DNA of 64,000 nt from positions 62,001-126,000 of the forward strand of contig DAOUJQ010000001.1 of the NCBI GenBank assembly GCA_034422455.1. Direction: 5' to 3'. Position 1 is the stretch's first letter; each line of letters opens with the position of its first letter. This DNA comes from UBA1127 sp034422455. Its GTDB lineage: Bacteria > Chloroflexota > Dehalococcoidia > Lucifugimonadales > UBA1127. Below the pieces are notes generated by a model. That model was not told the DNA's origin. It was given only the letters and a program-made list of their open reading frames with translations, and made no database searches. Below are positions 17,885-26,836 of this stretch, in pieces. The position numbers and the translations under genes are program-made.

Positions 17885-19069
17885 ATGGGTGTCTCGCGAT
17901 TGCTGGAAGTCCTGTGGGTTGCCCTCCGTTTGGGGCTGACGTCCTTCGGCGGGCCCATTGCCCACATCGGCTATTTCCACCAGGAGTATGTCGTACGACG
18001 CGCCTGGCTGACCGAGGAGCGCTTCGCCGAGCTCGTCGCGCTCTGCCAGTTCCTGCCGGGCCCGGCCAGCAGCCAGCTCGGCATCGCCATCGGCACCGGC
18101 CGCGCCGGCCGGCTGGGCGGGTTCCTGGCGTGGCTCGGCTTTACGCTCCCCTCGGCGGTCGCGCTTGCCGCATTCGCCTACGGCGTCCACGAGTTCGGCG
18201 GCGACGCCAGCGGCTGGCTGCACGGGCTGAAGATCGCTGCTGTTGCCGTCGTCGTCTACGCGCTGTGGGGCATGGGACGAAGCCTCGCTCCCGATAAGCC
18301 GCGCATCACCATCGCCATCATTGCCGCCGTGGCCCTGCTGCTCACGGGTGGCGCCGTCGCCCAGATCGGGGTCATCGTGGGCGGCGCCGTGCTAGGCCTC
18401 ATATTTCTGCGCCCGGCCGACACCGATGCAACGGCCTCGAACGGACGCCGGTCCGGAACGGTGCTGGCCGCGCTGGCGCTCGCAGCCTTTGCCGTGCTGC
18501 TCGTTGCGCTGCCCGCCGTTGCCCGCTCGACCGACAGCGAGCCGCTGGACGTCGCCGACAGCTTCTACCGCTCCGGGTCGCTGGTGTTCGGCGGCGGCCA
18601 CGTCGTGCTCCCGCTGCTGGAAGCCGAGGTGGTCCCTTCCGAGCAGGTGACCAAAGACGAGTTCCTGGCGGGCTACGGCGCCGCGCAAGCCGTGCCGGGG
18701 CCGCTCTTCACCTTCTCCGCCTACCTGGGCACCGTGATGGGCTTCGTCGAGCCCTGGTGGCTCGGCGGGCTGTTGGCGCTGGCCGCGATCTTCCTGCCGT
18801 CGTTCCTGCTGGTGTGGGGCGTGCTGCCCTTCTGGGAGCGCCTCCGCGACTACGTCTCTGTGCGTAAGGGGCTCATGAGCGTCAACGCCGCCGTGGTCGG
18901 CCTCCTCCTCGCCGCCCTCTACGACCCTGTGTGGACCAGCGCCATCACCGCCGCCGAGGACTTTGCGCTCGGCGCCGCCGCCTTCGGCCTACTGGCCTTC
19001 TGGCGGACGCCGCCGTGGCTGGTCGTCGTGCTGTCGGCGGCTGGCGGCGCGCTGATGGAAGCTGTGTAG
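17885..19069 (+). CDS. chrA: Chromate transporter family protein, two-domain type
   Basis: 394 residues with two homologous membrane halves. The N-terminal half has the CHR motif LRLGLTSFGGPIAHIGYFHQEYV and LCQFLPGPASSQLGIAIG. The second half repeats it (FYRSGSLVFGGGHVVLPLLEAEV, then YGAAQAVPGPLFTFSAYLG). Family members export chromate or move sulfate; the physiological anion here is uncertain. Divergent from mcrB with 96 bp between the starts. Confidence 0.9.
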   Translation: MGVSRLLEVLWVALRLGLTSFGGPIAHIGYFHQEYVVRRAWLTEERFAELVALCQFLPGPASSQLGIAIGTGRAGRLGGFLAWLGFTLPSAVALAAFAYGVHEFGGDASGWLHGLKIAAVAVVVYALWGMGRSLAPDKPRITIAIIAAVALLLTGGAVAQIGVIVGGAVLGLIFLRPADTDATASNGRRSGTVLAALALAAFAVLLVALPAVARSTDSEPLDVADSFYRSGSLVFGGGHVVLPLLEAEVVPSEQVTKDEFLAGYGAAQAVPGPLFTFSAYLGTVMGFVEPWWLGGLLALAAIFLPSFLLVWGVLPFWERLRDYVSVRKGLMSVNAAVVGLLLAALYDPVWTSAITAAEDFALGAAAFGLLAFWRTPPWLVVVLSAAGGALMEAV

Positions 19070-19131
19070 GAGTCGAGCCCATCAGCCCGCGCGGTTGTGT
19101 GCACTATACTGAGAAGGAAAGGGGAGGAAGC

Positions 19132-20403
19132 ATGACGTCAGCCGCCGCCAAGGGTCATCGACGCCGGATCTTGACGCTTGCGCTGACCGCTGTGTTTCTG
19201 GCGCTGTACGCCGCCTGCGGGAGCAGCTCCTTTGAGGAAGGCCCCCTGGGCGCAGTCAAGGTGGGGGCGGGTGACGAGATTCACATCCGCACCATCACCG
19301 CCGTCACCGAGGGGTCGGCTTCCGGGGTTCAGGTGCACCGTATCGTTGACCTGGCCATTGCAGACTACGGCCCCATCCACGGCCGCGCAGTCGCATCGGG
19401 CGAGGGGCTGGACTCGGCGTGCGACGCTGACGCCGCCATTCACGCTGCGGAGGCCGTCGTCGACGACCCCAGGGTGGTGGGCGTCATTGGCACCTCCTGC
19501 TCCTTCGCCGCCGTCGCGGCGTTGCCGGTCATCAGCCAGGCCGGCCTCGTCATGCTCTCGCCCTCCAACACCGCCCCGTCGCTGACTTCCGACCTGCAGG
19601 GCAACGCGGCCTCCGACAACCTGCCCGGTTACTACCGCACCGCCAGCAACGACCTGTACCAGGGCTTGGCCGTGGCCCGGTTCGCCAGCGAGGAGTTGGG
19701 CCTCAGGAACGTCGCCGTTGTCCACGACGGCGACCCCTACACCCGGGGCTTGGCCGAGGCCTTTGCCGCCGCCTTTGCCGGGAGCGGCGGCGCGACGGCT
19801 ATCGCCATGATCACCCGCGGCGCCGAAGACATGACCGGTGTGCTGTCGGAGTTGGCCGCGGCGGGGCCGGACGGCCTCTTCCTGCCCCTGCACCGGGAAG
19901 ACGGTGAGACGGTCCTCCGGCAGTTGAAGGACGTCCCCGGCCTGCAGGGCGTGACCGTCATTGGCGGCGAGGCCTTGCTGGGGCCTGACTTGCTGGCCCT
20001 GCCGGAAGCCGCCGGCGTCTACTTCTCCAGCCCGGACTTGGCCTTTGACGACAACGCGAACGACGCCACCGGCGTCACCGGCGCCCGGATGAAGGCCGCG
20101 TACCTGGCGGAGCACGGCGAGGCGGCCACCTACGTCTACCTCTCCCACGCCTACGACGCCACGACGCTGCTGCTGCGGGCCATCGACGAGACCGCGGTGA
20201 CGGTCGATGGTGACCTCTATATTGATCGGGCCGCGCTGCGGGAGGCGCTTACCACGGTCAGCGGCTTCCGGGGCATCATCGGCGAGATCTCCTGCGATGA
20301 GTTCGGCGACTGCGGCACGGGCCGTCTGGTCGTGCGCCGCCATCCCGGCGGTGAGATCGGGGAAGCCTCGGACATGCCCGTGGTCTACAGCTTCCAGCCG
20401 TAG
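19132..20403 (+). CDS. Solute-binding lipoprotein, branched-chain amino acid (LivJ-like) family
   Basis: 423 residues from the ATG at 19132 (ribosome site GGGGAGGAAG). A basic N terminus and hydrophobic stretch end in the lipobox LYAAC with the lipidated Cys at residue 29. The mature part is a type I periplasmic-binding fold: DPRVVGVIGTSCSFAAVAALPVISQAGLVMLSP is the classic ligand-cleft block, followed by RNVAVVHDGDPYTRGLAEAF. Such proteins feed ABC transporters for amino acids, amides or aromatic acids. No permease or ATPase gene is adjacent, so it is an orphan binding protein or a sensor. Confidence 0.85.
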   Translation: MTSAAAKGHRRRILTLALTAVFLALYAACGSSSFEEGPLGAVKVGAGDEIHIRTITAVTEGSASGVQVHRIVDLAIADYGPIHGRAVASGEGLDSACDADAAIHAAEAVVDDPRVVGVIGTSCSFAAVAALPVISQAGLVMLSPSNTAPSLTSDLQGNAASDNLPGYYRTASNDLYQGLAVARFASEELGLRNVAVVHDGDPYTRGLAEAFAAAFAGSGGATAIAMITRGAEDMTGVLSELAAAGPDGLFLPLHREDGETVLRQLKDVPGLQGVTVIGGEALLGPDLLALPEAAGVYFSSPDLAFDDNANDATGVTGARMKAAYLAEHGEAATYVYLSHAYDATTLLLRAIDETAVTVDGDLYIDRAALREALTTVSGFRGIIGEISCDEFGDCGTGRLVVRRHPGGEIGEASDMPVVYSFQP

Positions 20404-20457
20404 GCGGCCCGCCAGCCCGCCTTGACCCCCTTCGATGGGCAGGGCTACGCTGGAATT

Positions 20458-20838
20458 ATGAGGAAATTCCTTCTGCCCATGCAGGTCTTTGCCGTCCTCT
20501 ACGGCCTTTTCGCGGCCCTGCTGGCGATGGTCGGGTCCTTCGCCGACGGCGACGACGCCTCGCTGCGGTTCCTGGTCACGTTGGTCCACCCCATCGGCGC
20601 GGTCGGCCTGCTCGCCGCGGTCTTCGTCCCGGCCCTTGGCAAGCCCGTCGTCGGCATCGCGGCGGCGCTGTTGCTGGCGACGGTTTTGGGCGACGCCTAT
20701 GTCGCCGTGCTTATAGCGAACGGCGACGTTAAGGGCGACTGGGAGCTTCCCGTCGTCTTCGCTATACCCCCTGCCATCGGTTTCTTGATCACCTTGGCGC
20801 TGTTGAAGATGCCCGCCCCGTCTGCTGACGATGGCTAG
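20458..20838 (+). CDS. Small four-helix membrane protein, unknown
   Basis: 126 residues from the ATG at 20458. Four hydrophobic helices (about 7-27, 38-60, 65-88 and 97-117) and a short polar tail ending SADDG. No family recognised. It follows the binding lipoprotein by 54 bp on the same strand. The ribosome site is weak, so the exact start is uncertain. Confidence 0.6.
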   Translation: MRKFLLPMQVFAVLYGLFAALLAMVGSFADGDDASLRFLVTLVHPIGAVGLLAAVFVPALGKPVVGIAAALLLATVLGDAYVAVLIANGDVKGDWELPVVFAIPPAIGFLITLALLKMPAPSADDG

Positions 20839-20888
20839 CCGTGCCGGCAGCCGCGTCCGTAGCGAACGGCGGAGAAAGTGGGGGCGAC

Positions 20889-21278
20889 ATGGATAGGCAG
20901 ACGTTCATCAACCTCGCGGTCCGGGACATCGCCAGGTCCAGAGAGTTCTTCAGCCGCCTCGGGTTCGAGTTCGACCCCAACTTCAGCAACGCCGGGTGCG
21001 CGTGCATGGTCCTGTCGGAGGGCACGTACGCCATGCTCCTGGCGGAGGGGTTCTTCCAGAACTTCACCACCAAGACCATCGTGGACGCCACGGAAAGCAC
21101 CGAGGTCGTGGTCGCTCTCTCCGCGGGCAGCCGGGACGGCGTCGACGACATGCTGCGGAAGGCCGTCGAGGCCGGCGGCGCCGTCGCCCGCGAGGCCCAG
21201 GACCACGGCTTCATGTACGGTGGCGCAATCGAAGATCTCGACCACCACCTGTGGGAGATCTACCACATGGGCGAGTAG
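20889..21278 (+). CDS. VOC family protein (glyoxalase/bleomycin-resistance fold)
   Basis: 129 residues from ATG 20889. It begins QTFINLAVRDIARSREFFSRLGFEF, then has CMVLSEGTYAMLLAEGFF and the C-terminal DLDHHLWEIYHMGE that carries the metal-binding Glu. It resembles the group annotated as glyoxalase or lactoylglutathione-lyase-like proteins without a known substrate. A hairpin terminator follows. Confidence 0.8.
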   Translation: MDRQTFINLAVRDIARSREFFSRLGFEFDPNFSNAGCACMVLSEGTYAMLLAEGFFQNFTTKTIVDATESTEVVVALSAGSRDGVDDMLRKAVEAGGAVAREAQDHGFMYGGAIEDLDHHLWEIYHMGE

Positions 21279-21312
21279 CCGGCGTAGGCATAGACCGGTC
21301 GACGGGATTGAG

Positions 21313-21340
21313 AGGAGGCGCGGTGAATGCGTCTCCTTTT
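21313..21340 (+). terminator. Hairpin terminator after the VOC gene
   Basis: AGGAGGCGC at 21313-21321 pairs with GCGTCTCCT at 21329-21337 (one G-T pair), followed by TTTT. Confidence 0.6.
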
Positions 21341-21362
21341 GCGTTGTGCGGCGCCCTTCTCC

Positions 21363-21391
21363 TTGACACCCCATACGCGCTGATGTTCAAT
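21363..21391 (+). promoter_or_regulatory. Promoter candidate for the hydrolase/TPP/MOSC genes
   Basis: TTGACA at 21363-21368, 17-bp spacer, TTCAAT at 21386-21391. The -35 is perfect; the -10 matches 4 of 6. It lies 33 bp before the alpha/beta hydrolase start and just after the preceding terminator. Confidence 0.5.
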
Positions 21392-21423
21392 CGCCTCAGA
21401 TTTGGGTCCCGAAGGAGGACGCC

Positions 21424-22233
21424 ATGCCGTTTGCGCAAATCAACGGGATGAACATGTTCTACGAGTCCACCGGCTCAGGCCCGGCGCTGGTCTTCGCCCA
21501 CGGCGTCGGCGGCAACCACGCCATCTGGTGGAAGCAGGTCAAGTACTTCTCCCAGTGGTACCGGGTCATCAACTTCGACCACCGGGGCTTCGGCCTCACC
21601 AGGGACGTCGAGGGCGGCCCCGGACGCTCCGCCTTCATAGACGACCTGGAGGGGTTGCTCGACTACCTGGAGATAGAGAAGGCGTCCCTCGTCGCGCAGT
21701 CGATGGGCGGGCGCGCCTGTCTCGGCTTCGCCGTCCGCAGCCCCGAGCGGGTGCAGGCGCTGGTGATGGCCGCGACGACTGGCTTCTTCGAGTCGAGCGG
21801 AGCGCTGGCCGCGCGCCAGGAAGAGGTCCGGGTGGCGACCGACGCCATGAAGCAGGCCGAGCGCGTCCTCTCGCCGAGCTTCCGCGAGCGCGACCCCGTC
21901 GGCACCGAGCTCTACCTCAAGATCAGCGGCTTCAACCCCTCGACGCAGGCGAGGCTCGCGGGCGCCACCATGTCCCAGGTCTCCGGCCCCGCCACGGTCG
22001 AGGTCACCGAGGCCGACCTGGCCCGCTGCACCATGCCGGTGCGCTTCATCGGCGGTGAGGACGACGTGCTGCAGCCGCCGGACGTGCTGGAGATGGCCTG
22101 CTCGCTGTTCCCCAACGCCTCCCTCATCGAGGTGCCGCAGTGCGGCCACTCCATGTACTTTGAGAAGCCCGATGTCTTCAACTTCCTGGTGCACCGCTTC
22201 CTCAAGGACTGCGGCATTGGCAACGGCGAGTAG
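21424..22233 (+). CDS. Alpha/beta hydrolase
   Basis: 269 residues, start ATG with a strong AAGGAGG site. Oxyanion-hole loop VFAHGVGGNHAIW near 23-35, nucleophile elbow AQSMGG with S93, and the catalytic His in PQCGHSMYFEKP near the C terminus. It most resembles enol-lactonase/haloperoxidase-like and ring-fission product (meta-cleavage) hydrolases. It ends 8 bp before the TPP-enzyme gene, so the two are surely co-translated; both could act on the same keto acid pathway. Confidence 0.88.
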   Translation: MPFAQINGMNMFYESTGSGPALVFAHGVGGNHAIWWKQVKYFSQWYRVINFDHRGFGLTRDVEGGPGRSAFIDDLEGLLDYLEIEKASLVAQSMGGRACLGFAVRSPERVQALVMAATTGFFESSGALAARQEEVRVATDAMKQAERVLSPSFRERDPVGTELYLKISGFNPSTQARLAGATMSQVSGPATVEVTEADLARCTMPVRFIGGEDDVLQPPDVLEMACSLFPNASLIEVPQCGHSMYFEKPDVFNFLVHRFLKDCGIGNGE

Positions 22234-22241
22234 GCGGCGTA

Positions 22242-23885
22242 ATGAAGAACGTTGACCTCATCGCCCAGACGCTTGAGGCGGCCGGGGTCAAGTGGGTCTT
22301 TGGCGTGCCCAGCGGGCCGGTGCTGCCCCTGATCGACGCCCTTGAGCGCACGTCCGTGAAGTACGTCCTCACGGCCAACGAGACCTCCGCCGGCTTCATG
22401 GCGAGCGCCGTTGGTAGCCTCACCGGAACGCCCGGCGTCTGCCTCTCGACCCTCGGTCCCGGCGCGACGAACATGGCCACCGGCGTCGGGTGCGCGTGGC
22501 TCGACTGCTCGCCCCTCATCGCCATTACCTGCAACGTGCCGACGCCGATGCTGGAGCGGCGAGTCCAGATGCGTATCGACCACCACGCCCTCTTTTCGTC
22601 CTTCACCAAGGCGTCCCTTCCCCTGCGCCACGACGACATTGTCGCCCGCGTAACCGAGGCGCTGTCCATAGCCACCGCCGAGCCGCCCGGCCCCGTGCAC
22701 CTCGACCTGCCCGAGGACGTCGGCACCGCGGAAGCGCCCCAGGGCCAAGCGGTTCCCTCCCCTCTCAGTGAGGGGGCCGTTCGCCCTGAGCCTGTCCTGA
22801 GCCGCGTCGAAGGGGGAAATCGAAGGGCGAACGAAGGGGATGCCGTTGCCGCCGTCGCCGACGCCCTCGCCAACAGCCGACGCCCCGTCGTGATGACCGG
22901 CCTCGGCTTCACGCGGACCGGGGCGGCGGACGCCCTGCTGGCCTTCGTGGAGCGCCAGAACATCCCCTTCATCTCGACTATGCACGGCAAGGGCTGGCTG
23001 CCGGAGAGCCACCCCAATTGGGCGGGGGTGTTGGGCCGTGCCCGGCGCACCAACGTCCAGCGCTTCATCAACGGCGCCGATCTCGTGATCGCCGTCGGTT
23101 ACGACCCGGTGGAAATCAACTACGAGGAGTGGCTTGGCGCCAAGCCCGTCGTGCACGTCGCCAACCAGGCCGCCGACATCGACGGCAGCGTCAACGCGCT
23201 GTTCAACGAGCCCACCGATATGGACGAGGCGCTGCACGGCATGGCCGAGCTGCCCGTCGCCCCCAACGACTGGTCCCTGGAGGAGTGGGCCGTCCACCGG
23301 GCGCAGCTCGACGCCGACCTGCGGCCGGACACGGCCACGATGGCCGCCCACCGCGTGCTCGACGCCCTGCGCGGCAAGCTCCCGCCCGACGGCATTCTCG
23401 TCTACGACGTGGGTGCCCACACGCACCAGATCGCCACCCAGTGGCGGACGGACTTCCCCAACACCTGCCTGTCCACCAACGGGTGGTCGTCAATGGGCTA
23501 CGGCATCCCCGGCGCCATCGCCGCCAAGCTGGCGAACCCCGACCGGCCCGTCGTCGGCGTCGTCGGCGACGGCTGCTTCCAGATGACCGCGGGCGAGCTC
23601 GCCGTCATGCGCCGCCTTGGGCTGCCGCTCCCCATCGTCGTCCTGAACGACGGCTGGCTGGCCCTCATCAAGCTGAAGCAGGAGGGCAAGACCTACGGCG
23701 TAGACGGCTCCTTCCTCGGCGAGCCGCCGTCGACCCCCGCCGAGTACTTCGGCGTGCCCACCCGCGCCGTCTACAACGAGAACGGCCTTGACGCCGCCCT
23801 CGCCTGGGGCATGTCCCTCGACGGGCCGTCGGTCATCGAGGCCTTCATCGACCCCGACTCCTACGCCCGCACGGTCTATGATTGA
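22242..23885 (+). CDS. TPP-dependent acetolactate synthase-like enzyme with a repeat-derived linker
   Basis: 547 residues. PYR domain with catalytic Glu in LTANETSAGF (E47), and a C-terminal PP domain with GDGCFQMTAGELAV followed by VLNDGW. It resembles the large-subunit family of acetolactate synthase, benzoylformate decarboxylase and sulfopyruvate decarboxylase; the exact reaction is unknown and no small subunit is present. Oddity: residues about 168-200, between the PYR and central domains, are encoded by dispersed intergenic repeat sequence (22776-22833 plus a short GC palindrome before it). The insertion leaves the frame open and adds a linker of about 30 residues. Probably still functional. 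Confidence 0.86.
   Translation: MKNVDLIAQTLEAAGVKWVFGVPSGPVLPLIDALERTSVKYVLTANETSAGFMASAVGSLTGTPGVCLSTLGPGATNMATGVGCAWLDCSPLIAITCNVPTPMLERRVQMRIDHHALFSSFTKASLPLRHDDIVARVTEALSIATAEPPGPVHLDLPEDVGTAEAPQGQAVPSPLSEGAVRPEPVLSRVEGGNRRANEGDAVAAVADALANSRRPVVMTGLGFTRTGAADALLAFVERQNIPFISTMHGKGWLPESHPNWAGVLGRARRTNVQRFINGADLVIAVGYDPVEINYEEWLGAKPVVHVANQAADIDGSVNALFNEPTDMDEALHGMAELPVAPNDWSLEEWAVHRAQLDADLRPDTATMAAHRVLDALRGKLPPDGILVYDVGAHTHQIATQWRTDFPNTCLSTNGWSSMGYGIPGAIAAKLANPDRPVVGVVGDGCFQMTAGELAVMRRLGLPLPIVVLNDGWLALIKLKQEGKTYGVDGSFLGEPPSTPAEYFGVPTRAVYNENGLDAALAWGMSLDGPSVIEAFIDPDSYARTVYD
22776..22833. repeat. Palindromic repeat inserted in frame inside a TPP-enzyme gene
   Basis: Reads CCGTTCGCCCTGAGCC ... 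TCGAAGGGGG ... GAAGGGCGAACG, the same unit as 7433-7488. It encodes residues about 179-198 (AVRPEPVLSRVEGGNRRANE), a peptide typical of translated copies of this repeat. Confidence 0.88.
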
Positions 23886-23954
23886 CGACGGCGCGCCGCT
23901 GCACTGCACCAAGACCCCTTCTCCCCTTGTGGGGGAAGGTTGGGATGGGGGGTT

Positions 23955-24605
23955 ATGAAAGTCATCTCCGTCAATGTCTCCCAGCCCCGCGTCGAGCACA
24001 TTGACGGCAGGGGGGAAGTTCTCACCGGCATCTTCAAGCTCCCCGTGGACGGTCCCGTGATGCTCCGCTCGCTGGACTTCGACGGCGACGCCCAAGGTGA
24101 CCTCGATGCCCACGGTGGCCCGAACCGCGCCGCCTACGCATACCCGTGGGAGCACTACGCCCACTGGGCGCGCGAGCTTGGGCAGCCCGCATGGTCGCCG
24201 GGGCAGTTCGGCGAGAACCTCACCCTCTTCGGCTTCTCCGAGGACGCCGTGCGCATCGGCGACGAGATCGCCATCGGCGAGGCCGTCGTGCAGGTGTCGC
24301 AGCCGCGCACGCCCTGTTACAAGCTGGCGCACAAGATGGGCCTGCCGGAGTTCCCCAAGCAGTTTCTCGCCAGCGGCCGCATCGGCTTCTACCTGCGAGT
24401 GCTGCGGGAGGGACGCATCCAGGCCGGCGACGGCGCGGCCATCGTGAGGACGGACCCCGCCGCGTACAGCGTCAGGGAGCTCTCGCACCTCCGCTACTTC
24501 GACCGCGGCAACGTCGAGGGCTATCGCCGCGCTGCCAACATGGAGGCCCTGTCCGACGATTGGCGTGCGGCGTTCGAGAAGATGCTGGGAGCAGCCCGCG
24601 CGTAG
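23955..24605 (+). CDS. MOSC domain protein (YiiM-like)
   Basis: 216 residues from ATG 23955. The MOSC core contains DAHGGPNRAAYAYPWEHYAHW, FGENLTLFGFSEDAVRIGD and the conserved Cys in SQPRTPCYKLAHKMGLPEF. MOSC proteins bind a sulfur or molybdenum-cofactor intermediate; YiiM reduces N-hydroxylated base analogues and other N-oxides with the help of the molybdenum cofactor. A short repeat (CCCCTTGTGGGGGAAGG) fills the 69 bp before it. Same strand as the TPP gene. Confidence 0.87.
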   Translation: MKVISVNVSQPRVEHIDGRGEVLTGIFKLPVDGPVMLRSLDFDGDAQGDLDAHGGPNRAAYAYPWEHYAHWARELGQPAWSPGQFGENLTLFGFSEDAVRIGDEIAIGEAVVQVSQPRTPCYKLAHKMGLPEFPKQFLASGRIGFYLRVLREGRIQAGDGAAIVRTDPAAYSVRELSHLRYFDRGNVEGYRRAANMEALSDDWRAAFEKMLGAARA

Positions 24606-24811
24606 CCCGGCGTACCGCCTGTCTGACCCCGGTGAGTCCCCGCTTCCGCAATTGCCGAGTTGCTTTATTTATACTGGCGCAAATTGACGCAGTGTGGTAT
24701 TGTGCAACGGTTGTGGCCCGATCCCAATGATGCACTGCGATACAGATCTGTTTGTCCCTCAATGCATCGGTGACCGGTCCCGGAGAAATCCTGGAGGAAA
24801 GGAGGTTACCG

Positions 24812-25105
24812 ATGGCATTTGAGGACAAGACGCTCTCCTGCGTAGAGTGTGGAACTGACTTCATATTTGAAGCGGGTGAGCAAGAGTACTTTGCCATGAA
24901 GGGGTTCACGAACGAGCCGCGCCGGTGCCCGGCGTGCCGCGCAGCTCGGCGGGCCGCCAGCGGCGGCTACGACCGCGGCCCCAGGCAGATGTACCCGGCG
25001 GTCTGTGCGCAGTGTGGTCAGGACACCATGGTCCCGTTCCTGCCTCGTGGCGATCGCCCCGTCTACTGTAGCGACTGCTTCAGTTCGATCGGCGGGCGGC
25101 GCTAG
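24812..25105 (+). CDS. Zinc-ribbon protein with two CxxC-CxxC sites
   Basis: 97 residues from ATG 24812, with a near-perfect ribosome site (AGGAGG). Two zinc ribbons: CVECGTDF with CPACRAARR, then CAQCGQDT with YCSDCFSS. Small proteins of this type are widespread in Chloroflexota; the function is unknown, possibly nucleic-acid or ribosome associated. It stands alone with 206 bp upstream and a strong terminator 20 bp downstream, so it is monocistronic and probably well expressed. Confidence 0.82.
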   Translation: MAFEDKTLSCVECGTDFIFEAGEQEYFAMKGFTNEPRRCPACRAARRAASGGYDRGPRQMYPAVCAQCGQDTMVPFLPRGDRPVYCSDCFSSIGGRR

Positions 25106-25125
25106 CCACAAACCTGCAACAAGCG

Positions 25126-25160
25126 GAAGCGGCTGCCACCCGGCAGCCGCTTCTTCTTTT
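25126..25160 (+). terminator. Rho-independent terminator after the zinc-ribbon gene
   Basis: GAAGCGGCTGCC at 25126-25137, a 4-nt loop, GGCAGCCGCTTC at 25142-25153, and a T-rich tail TTCTTCTTTT overlapping the stem end. Confidence 0.88.
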
Positions 25161-25189
25161 CCTGTCCCTTCCCCCTGAGTTCCACCACT

Positions 25190-25365
25190 CCTCATACCGG
25201 CGCATGCCCCCCGTACCTCGATACGGGGCCGGTATCCGGAAATCCCGCGCCCAACGGCCCTTTCCGATTGCCCTGAGCTTGTCGAAGGGTCCCGCGGAGC
25301 CGGGGTCGTTGAGGCCGTTCGCCCTGAGCATGGTCGAAGGGGGAAATCGAAGGACGAACGGCCGG
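25190..25365. repeat. Repeat cluster in a gene-free stretch (25106-25407)
   Basis: Holds one unit of the ATACCGGCGCATG ... GCCGGTATCC palindrome with an inner palindrome CCCCGTAC.TCGATACGGGG (about 25195-25245). Two copies of the CGTTCGCCCTGAG-type repeat follow at about 25267-25290 and 25314-25362. No coding sequence is credible here. Confidence 0.75.
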
Positions 25366-25407
25366 ATGACCACAGACCCCTGGGGGCCGTCCTCCTTACC
25401 CTCACCC

Positions 25408-26592
25408 CTACCCCAGCGGCACCTCCGTCACCTCGTGGGCGTGCAGCGCCGGCAGCACCTCCACCCCGAACCGCCGGAGCTGCTCCATGAACATGTCGTT
25501 GGGCATGGCCCCGCGGTTGAAGCTCACCAGCAGCGTGTTCGCCCCCACGGCGTCCGCCGCCGCGATGAGCTTGTCCCGTACCTCGTCGGCCGGCCCCCAC
25601 GCCAGGTCCTCGTTCCCTGCCAGCCGCTCCATCGTCATGTTGCGGTAGGCCTCGCGGCTGCCCGACATGAAGGGGCGGTTCTCCGGCCGCACGTAGTCGT
25701 AGGCCCCGCCCGTGAGGTAGCCCTGCTGCTCCTGCAGGTTGGTCTCCGTGATATTGCCGTGGCTGAACAGCGTCTGGTTGAAGTAGAGCGTGTACGGCCC
25801 CGCCATCTCGAGCGCCTGCTCCCGGCTGTCCGCGACGAAAGCGTTGGCCGGCAGGATCAGGTGCTCCGGCGTGACCCGGTAGCCGTGGGCCTGCAACCGC
25901 TCGGCGTAGAAGCGCACGATGTCCTTTCGCACCCCAAGGTGCGGCGAGAGCCCCGGCGTGATGGGGATGTCCTCCTTCGCCGCCCACTCGATGGTCTCCT
26001 TGCTGCCCGTCACGGGCACCCACACGGGCGGGTGGGGCTGCTGGTACGGGCGCGGCCAGATGGCGACGTCCTTGTACGTCCAGTAGTCGCCCTCAAAGGA
26101 GAAGACCTCCTCCGTCCACGCCCGCTTGATGATCTGCCACGCCTCCTCGAAACGCGACCGCGACTCGCGCATGGAGACGTTGAACACGTTGTGCTCACGG
26201 GGAATCCCCCGCGCAAAGCCGGATATAAGGCGCCCGCCGGAGAGGCAGTCCACCATGGACAGCTCCTCCGCCAGCCGCAGCGGGTCGTGGATGGGCAGCA
26301 GGTTGCCGTAGATGAGCAGCTTCATGCGGCTGGTCCGCTGGGCCGCGGCCGCCGCCATGATGTTGGGCGAGTTCATCAGGCCGTAGGGCGACGTGTGGTG
26401 CTCGTTGAAGCCGATGCCGTCGTAGCCCAGCTCGTCCATGAGCTCCCACGCCTCCAGGTGCTCGGCGTACGTGCGCGCGGCCACCTCGGGGTCGAAGTGT
26501 TCCCTGGGCAGCGGCCACGGCAGTTCCGGTCCCACGCGCAGGTGGGAGAGGTTCTCGCCGTAGGGCAGGAGGTCAAAAGCAAACACCTTCAT
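25408..26592 (-). CDS. LLM class flavin-dependent oxidoreductase
   Basis: 394 residues. Luciferase-like blocks: DELGYDGIGFNEHHTSPYGLMNSPN, LLIYGNLLPIHDPLRLAEE and GGRLISGFARGIPREHNVF. The EHH and GxARG motifs match the group annotated as alkanal/limonene-type monooxygenases. Third LLM gene in the window and not closely related to the other two. Its gap to the glnB region is filled with repeats, so it is likely a single-gene transcript. Start ATG 26592. Confidence 0.9.
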   Translation of the reverse strand: MKVFAFDLLPYGENLSHLRVGPELPWPLPREHFDPEVAARTYAEHLEAWELMDELGYDGIGFNEHHTSPYGLMNSPNIMAAAAAQRTSRMKLLIYGNLLPIHDPLRLAEELSMVDCLSGGRLISGFARGIPREHNVFNVSMRESRSRFEEAWQIIKRAWTEEVFSFEGDYWTYKDVAIWPRPYQQPHPPVWVPVTGSKETIEWAAKEDIPITPGLSPHLGVRKDIVRFYAERLQAHGYRVTPEHLILPANAFVADSREQALEMAGPYTLYFNQTLFSHGNITETNLQEQQGYLTGGAYDYVRPENRPFMSGSREAYRNMTMERLAGNEDLAWGPADEVRDKLIAAADAVGANTLLVSFNRGAMPNDMFMEQLRRFGVEVLPALHAHEVTEVPLG

Positions 26593-26689
26593 GGGTCGGC
26601 TCCTTGCATCGAGCGGTCTGCGCGCCGGGGCGCATCGGCTAGGCTAGGCAGGGGCGGGCAATCCGTCAAGCAACGCAACGGGGCCCGCC

Positions 26690-26775
26690 ACAAAGCCCCT
26701 TCCCCCCTTGTGGGGGAAGGGATGGGGGGTATCCCCGCCCACACCCGTTCGTGCCGAGCCTGTCGAAGCACGCGG
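26690..26775. repeat. Two short dispersed repeats in the LLM-glnB gap
   Basis: About 26695-26725 has the CCCCTTGTGGGGGAAGG palindrome, also seen at about 23920-23945 and, as a variant, near 55490-55515. About 26743-26772 has a diverged CGTTCG...GAGCCTGTCGAAG copy. Nothing else is seen in 26593-26780. Confidence 0.65.
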
Positions 26776-26785
26776 GCAACGCAAA

Positions 26786-26813
26786 GGGGCCCGTCCCAAC
26801 CGGGACGGGCCCC
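26786..26813 (-). terminator. Terminator of the glnB/amtB transcript
   Basis: Perfect 12-bp stem GGGGCCCGTCCC (26786-26797) with GGGACGGGCCCC (26802-26813) around AACC, followed by TTTGC on the minus strand, 24 bp past the glnB stop. Confidence 0.75.
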
Positions 26814-26836
26814 TGCAATCTCGGCGGGTGCTTGCC

